Source of the DNA: Parasponia andersonii
Lineage: Eukaryota > Streptophyta > Magnoliopsida > Rosales > Cannabaceae
DNA: 64,000 nt
Assembly: GCA_002914805.1 (NCBI GenBank)
Contig: JXTB01000305.1
Coordinates: 62,001 to 126,000 of the forward strand
Reading direction: 5' to 3'
Positions 60,120 to 64,000 of this stretch are shown here, piece after piece. Position numbers and translations under genes: made by a program. The notes beneath the pieces are model-generated. The model did not search any database. It worked only from the letters and a program-made list of their open reading frames with translations, and was not told the DNA's origin. Position 1 is the first letter of the stretch, and the number at the start of each line of letters is the position of its first letter.

Positions 60120-61250
60120 GAAAACCATGTTTTTCACTTAAGGGTATTATGGTAATTTCTCTATTTCGGAATATAAAATTTGATGAATGTGGCTGGACTA
60201 AGGGTTAAATTCAAATTTGGATTAAAGTGTGAAAGATTGTGCGGCGAAGGTTGCAAATTGTGCGGCAAAAGGTTGCAAACATAGGGGGGTTGTTATGTCA
60301 ATTATTTAAGGGTATTTTTGAGAGAAAATGAGGGGCAAGGACTAAGTTGCAAGGTCTGAGAGTTAAAACCCTAAACCAACAAGTTACACATGTCATAATT
60401 CTATACTTCCTTTTTTTCTTCTCCATTTCTCCTTCATGTTCAAACCTTCTCAACACTTTCCCGGTTTCACTTCAAAACTTTGGCCATCGGACCACCAACT
60501 GGCTAATGCACCTAACCGACGACAAGAGGAGGTTTGACTGAAGCTTCGACACCTGGCCCTGCAGCTGACACTGCCCCAGAACGCCGGATTCGAGCGTTGA
60601 AAATAACATGCCAATTTTGGCATTTTCTAATGAAATTAACCCCATTTGTGCCCGTTCATTGCTGCTCTTTCTCGTTGCTAGCTAGATCTCCCTTTCCCTA
60701 GTCCATCCCGACATGTTCCAACCCTTTGATTTCGACGATTCGTCTCCGGTAAGCTTTTGAAGATTTTTGTGTGATTTTCTAATAGATTTGAAGCATTTTT
60801 TAATTATTTTTGGAAGATTGTGATATTGTAGTAATAACTTGTATGAAAAATGGTGTGAATGAAGTAATGAGAAGTAATGGTTGGTTTATGGGAGATCCAA
60901 ACTTGGTTTGAGACAATTTACCAAAGAAAAGTAGGTATTTTAAAAAATACTTTTTGAAAAGTGATATTTTGTAACTTATTGTTAACACAGCTCAATTAAG
61001 GCGGACCTTGAAATGAAGTTTCGACCACAAATTTAGAATTAGTGAGGTTGAGAAACAAGCTTTGATATATAGTATCACTATGTTTCAAAGTGGCACGAAT
61101 TGCGAGACTCGAATCTTGAGAATTCGTCTCGTTTTGCGTGAAAAGGGTCAGGTTTCGACCCGGACCCAAATTAATCTAGTTATATACCTATTCTAGCTAT
61201 TTTGGATGCTAGAAACGCAATGGTGACTTGATATGAGTTGTGAACAAAAT
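60120..61250. other. LTR-like sequence, uncertain
   Basis: Contains segments (TTCGACCCGGACCC near 61153, AATTCGTCTCGTTTTGCGTG near 61121, and an ATG with CGTCTCCGGTAAGC near 60712-60755) that recall LTRs of plant Tekay/Del-type elements. No boundaries or duplications were found, and 60712-60747 could alternatively be a short first exon. Confidence 0.3.
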
Positions 61251-61256
61251 TTGCAG

Positions 61257-61495
61257 AGCTTGTATAAGAAGATAAATTAGAAAGCTTACAACCTAATGCC
61301 GACAGAATTTCTGCATATGCTCAATCTATTGCCACAAATGAGGAGAATGACATGACAATGTGGATAATAAACCATCTACTTAGAATCAATCAATAGAACT
61401 TGATGAGATATTAGAAGTGGCACCAAACAAAAGGCAAACTAATTCTCAACAATATTGGAAAATCGTACAATTGTCATACTAACAAGGTATGTAAG
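61257..61495 (+). other. Exon-like segment of unknown identity
   Basis: Bounded by a good acceptor (AAAATTTGCAG before 61257) and a good donor (ACAAG|GTATGTAAG after 61495). An open stretch 61271-61393 reads LESLQPNADRISAYAQSI... and has real-protein composition. In the same strand but another frame, 61396-61485 gives ELDEILEVAPNKRQTNSQQY. Stops and the frame change suggest a decayed host exon. I do not recognise the protein. Confidence 0.4.
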
Positions 61496-61889
61496 AGAGG
61501 TAAATAATTTTTATGACCTTTCTTTTTTTTAACCAAAAGTTGCAAAAGGACTTTGTAATGAGTTTCAATAAATCTTGTTTATCAAGAGAATTCATATTGA
61601 TCACTTCCTTTTCATTTGTTTGGAAAGACACTTGATGCTCCTAAGTTTGAGTGACTTAGGAAAAGAAGCTGTAGATATTTGCAATATTTGATCATGTTCA
61701 GCTTTTTAAACCTTATTATCATATCTGCATTCTTGATGCTTGCTTCTACCCTAGTTTTGCTGGTTTTCACTTTTATTGTTTCCTAAAAAAATTGTTTAGC
61801 CTTTTTATTTTTGTTCATGATCATTAGTCATCTTGTGCATATTGAATCATATACTGTGTTTGAGCTTGAATATATCTATATTAGAGATG

Positions 61890-62731
61890 AGACCAGTCTT
61901 GGAGGATCTTTCGGAGAAGAGGGCTACCACTTTGTGTGAAAGCTAGTGTCTTTGGTTATTGTTGAGTGAGCATGTATTCAAGGACAAAGAGGACTACCAG
62001 GTATTCCGTGTGAAAGCTAACTTCGAGTAATCCACTGAGGTGTAGTGACCCCTATGTCTTAGAGGATCTACAGGAGAAGAGGGCTACCACTATATCTGTG
62101 TGAAAGCTAGTGTCTTTGGTTACTGTCGAGTGGGCATGTATTCAAAGACAAGAGGGCTACTAGGTATTATGTGTGAAAGCTAGCCTTGAGTAATCCACTG
62201 AGGTGTAGTAACCCCTATGTTTTGGAGGATCTCCCGGGAAAGAGGGCTAATACTTTGTCTATGTGAAAGCTAGTGTCTTTAGTTGTTGTCGAGTAAGCAT
62301 GTGTTCAAGGACAAAGATGGCTACCAGGTATTGTGTGTGAAAGCTAGCCTTGAGTAATCCACTGAGGTGTAGTGACCCTTATGCCTAGAGGATTTACTGG
62401 GGAAGAGGGGCTACCATTTTCTCTGTGTGAAAGCTAGTGTCTTTGGTCATTGTCGAGTGAGCATGTATTGAAGAAAACAATAAATAGTTGTGAGATTTAA
62501 AAAAAAGAGATCTTGACAAAGAGAGTTACCAGGTATTATGTGTGAAAGTCTTGAATAATCCATTGAGGTGTAGTGACCCTTATGTCTTGGAGGATCTACC
62601 GGGGAAGAGGGGCTACTATTGTATCTGTGTGAAAGTTAGTGTCTTTGGTTACTGTCAAGTGAGCATGTATTCAAGGACAAAGAGGGCTATTAGGTATTGT
62701 GTGTGAAAGCTAGCCTTGAGTAATCCACCAG
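61890..62731. repeat. Tandem array of about 170-bp units
   Basis: Five units starting at GTCTTGGAGGATCT-like sequence near 61896, 62067, 62217, 62380 and 62571. Each unit contains two related halves, both with AGGGCTACCA...GTGTGAAAGCTAG, so it is a dimer of an older repeat of about 85 bp. The array directly abuts the copia gag fossil. Confidence 0.85.
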
Positions 62732-62749
62732 ACCCTTCCTCCTTTTTGG

Positions 62750-63516
62750 GTATGGTTATCAGTTGAGAAGTCGATATTCGAGTCACAAGGGCAGAAGTTT
62801 GGGTTGGGCATCGATGGATTTTGTAGTCCAAGCATAACTTTCTTTCTGCTTGCTTATCTTCTTATTTCTGAAAAAATTTCTTGAATTGATGACAAAGGCT
62901 TGATTGCCATTATTCTTCCTCTTACGTCATTTAGATTTTTGTTCAGCCCTAATAAGAACTTGAATATTCTATCTTTTTCAACAATCTTTTTATGTTTAGT
63001 ATTACATTTTGGGCATTCCACCTTAGAGTCTTCAAATAAATCAAGTTGTTTCTAATATCTATTGAAGGTATTGAAGTACCTAGTGACAGTAAACTCACTT
63101 TGCCGAAAATCATGAATCAACCTTTTTATTTCAAAGAGTTCCAATGTCTTTTCCTTGTCGGAGTAAAAGATTCTAGCAGCATCTCAAATTTTCTTGACTG
63201 TTGCATAGTATGAAAAATCTTCCCCGACATCATTAGTCATGAAATTAATTAACCTTGACATAACCATGCCGTTTTCAGATTTCCAAACGTTGTATTTCGG
63301 ATCTTCTCTTGGTAGCGCTGCAGCAACACCTGTGAGGAAATCATATTTGTCCTTTCTGCATATGAACATCATCACGGACTGGGACCATTGAAGATAGTTT
63401 TGGCCATTGAGTTTGTGACCAGTAATAAGCAAGACAACACCTTCAGAACTGCTGAGCAGAGGTGGATTTGCACCTTGACTTCTGGAGGTTACTTGAAAAC
63501 CTGAATTTGAGGCCAT
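62750..63516 (-). pseudogene. copia gag fragment (fossil)
   Basis: Minus-strand start MASNSGFQVTSRSQ, then ITGHKLNGQNYLQWSQSVMMF, the N-terminal gag domain of Tork-like plant copia elements, and further on VECPKCNTKHKKI and NDVRGRIMAIKPLSSIQEI. Pol is absent in this window on the downstream side, where the tandem array begins. Broken. Confidence 0.8.
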
Positions 63517-64000
63517 TTTGTATTTTTTTAAAGGTTTGGTCTTCTTTTTCTTACATTCATAACACAAAATACAACCAGGTTTTATAGAGACCCTCTACAA
63601 ATAGACCAAAAACTAGTCCCTGAAAAATAGGGATTCCAAGCCTAAAAATAGGAAAAGTAAAATAAAACACAAACCCTGAAACAAGGAACAAAAAACTGGT
63701 TGCTGAAAATAAACCAACCAAAACACCCATATAAGACAAGGAAAAAAAATAAATGAAGGAAATCAGAAAAATAGGAAAAAAACAATTCTAAAATTCCACA
63801 AAAACCAGCTACAGTGCACATGTAGAGACACTTAAGCTAAAATATCTTGTTATTCTCTGAAATTTAACCCTAAACTAGGTAATTTCTAGCTTTAGTTGCT
63901 GGTTTTCTATGAATCTGCTGAGGTGGTAGTTTCTAGAACTCTTCCTAAGGCAGTTTGCAAGTCTCTAAAATGATTCTAGGCAATTTTGTGCTATTTAATG
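63517..64000. other. Upstream flank of the copia gag fragment
   Basis: A TATAAAACC-like box is read on the minus strand near 63575, but no primer-binding site and no LTR end could be placed. The element may continue beyond the window. Confidence 0.35.

Overview
This window is AT-rich eudicot plant chromosomal DNA. The evidence is plant-type genes with GT-AG introns, Ty1/copia and Ty3/gypsy LTR retrotransposons of plant lineages (Athila-like and chromovirus-like), tRNA-derived SINEs, small inverted-repeat elements and many (TA)n microsatellites. I cannot assign a species. There are assembly gaps at 23128-23688 and 49681-49745, and single N bases near 15044 and at 30943.

Only two intact host genes can be supported. 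A 202-residue single-exon protein with an N-terminal Cys/His motif lies on the minus strand at 7434-8042. A complete mitochondrial ribosomal protein gene (mL41 type, PF09809 family) lies on the minus strand at 11779-16757; its three short exons are spread over 5 kb, and intron 2 is filled with old repeats including a pararetrovirus-like fossil. A third host locus at 58260-59130 is the 5' part of a conserved plant coiled-coil gene carrying frameshifts. An exon-like piece of unknown identity lies at 61257-61495.

The rest is mobile and repeat DNA. 5.8-10.1 kb and 22.8-31.4 kb hold four copies of a small element family whose copies all sit in or next to (TA)n tracts. 17.5-20 kb has two SINEs and members of a dispersed repeat. 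20.1-22.8 kb is a broken minus-strand chromovirus whose 3' LTR overlaps the end of pol. 22.9-31.3 kb is a full-length but broken copia element inserted into one of the (TA)n-associated elements. 34.3-35.1 kb and 37.3-38.1 kb are solo LTRs with 5-bp target duplications. 40.0-42.45 kb is a sandwich of two unrelated tandem repeats. 45.6-57.2 kb is an 11.6-kb Athila-like element with a GTCAC target duplication, itself interrupted by a palindromic insertion bounded by ACTGA. 59.3-64 kb carries copia pieces, a tandem array of about 170-bp units and a minus-strand copia gag fossil.

The most unusual structure is the palindromic insertion at 49222-50154. Both of its outer ends look like the U3 (start) end of the same LTR, in opposite orientation, yet it is flanked by a perfect 5-bp duplication. 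That is not the layout of a normal LTR element or a solo LTR. The (TA)n-seeking small elements and the LTR that encodes the tail of pol are the next most interesting observations.
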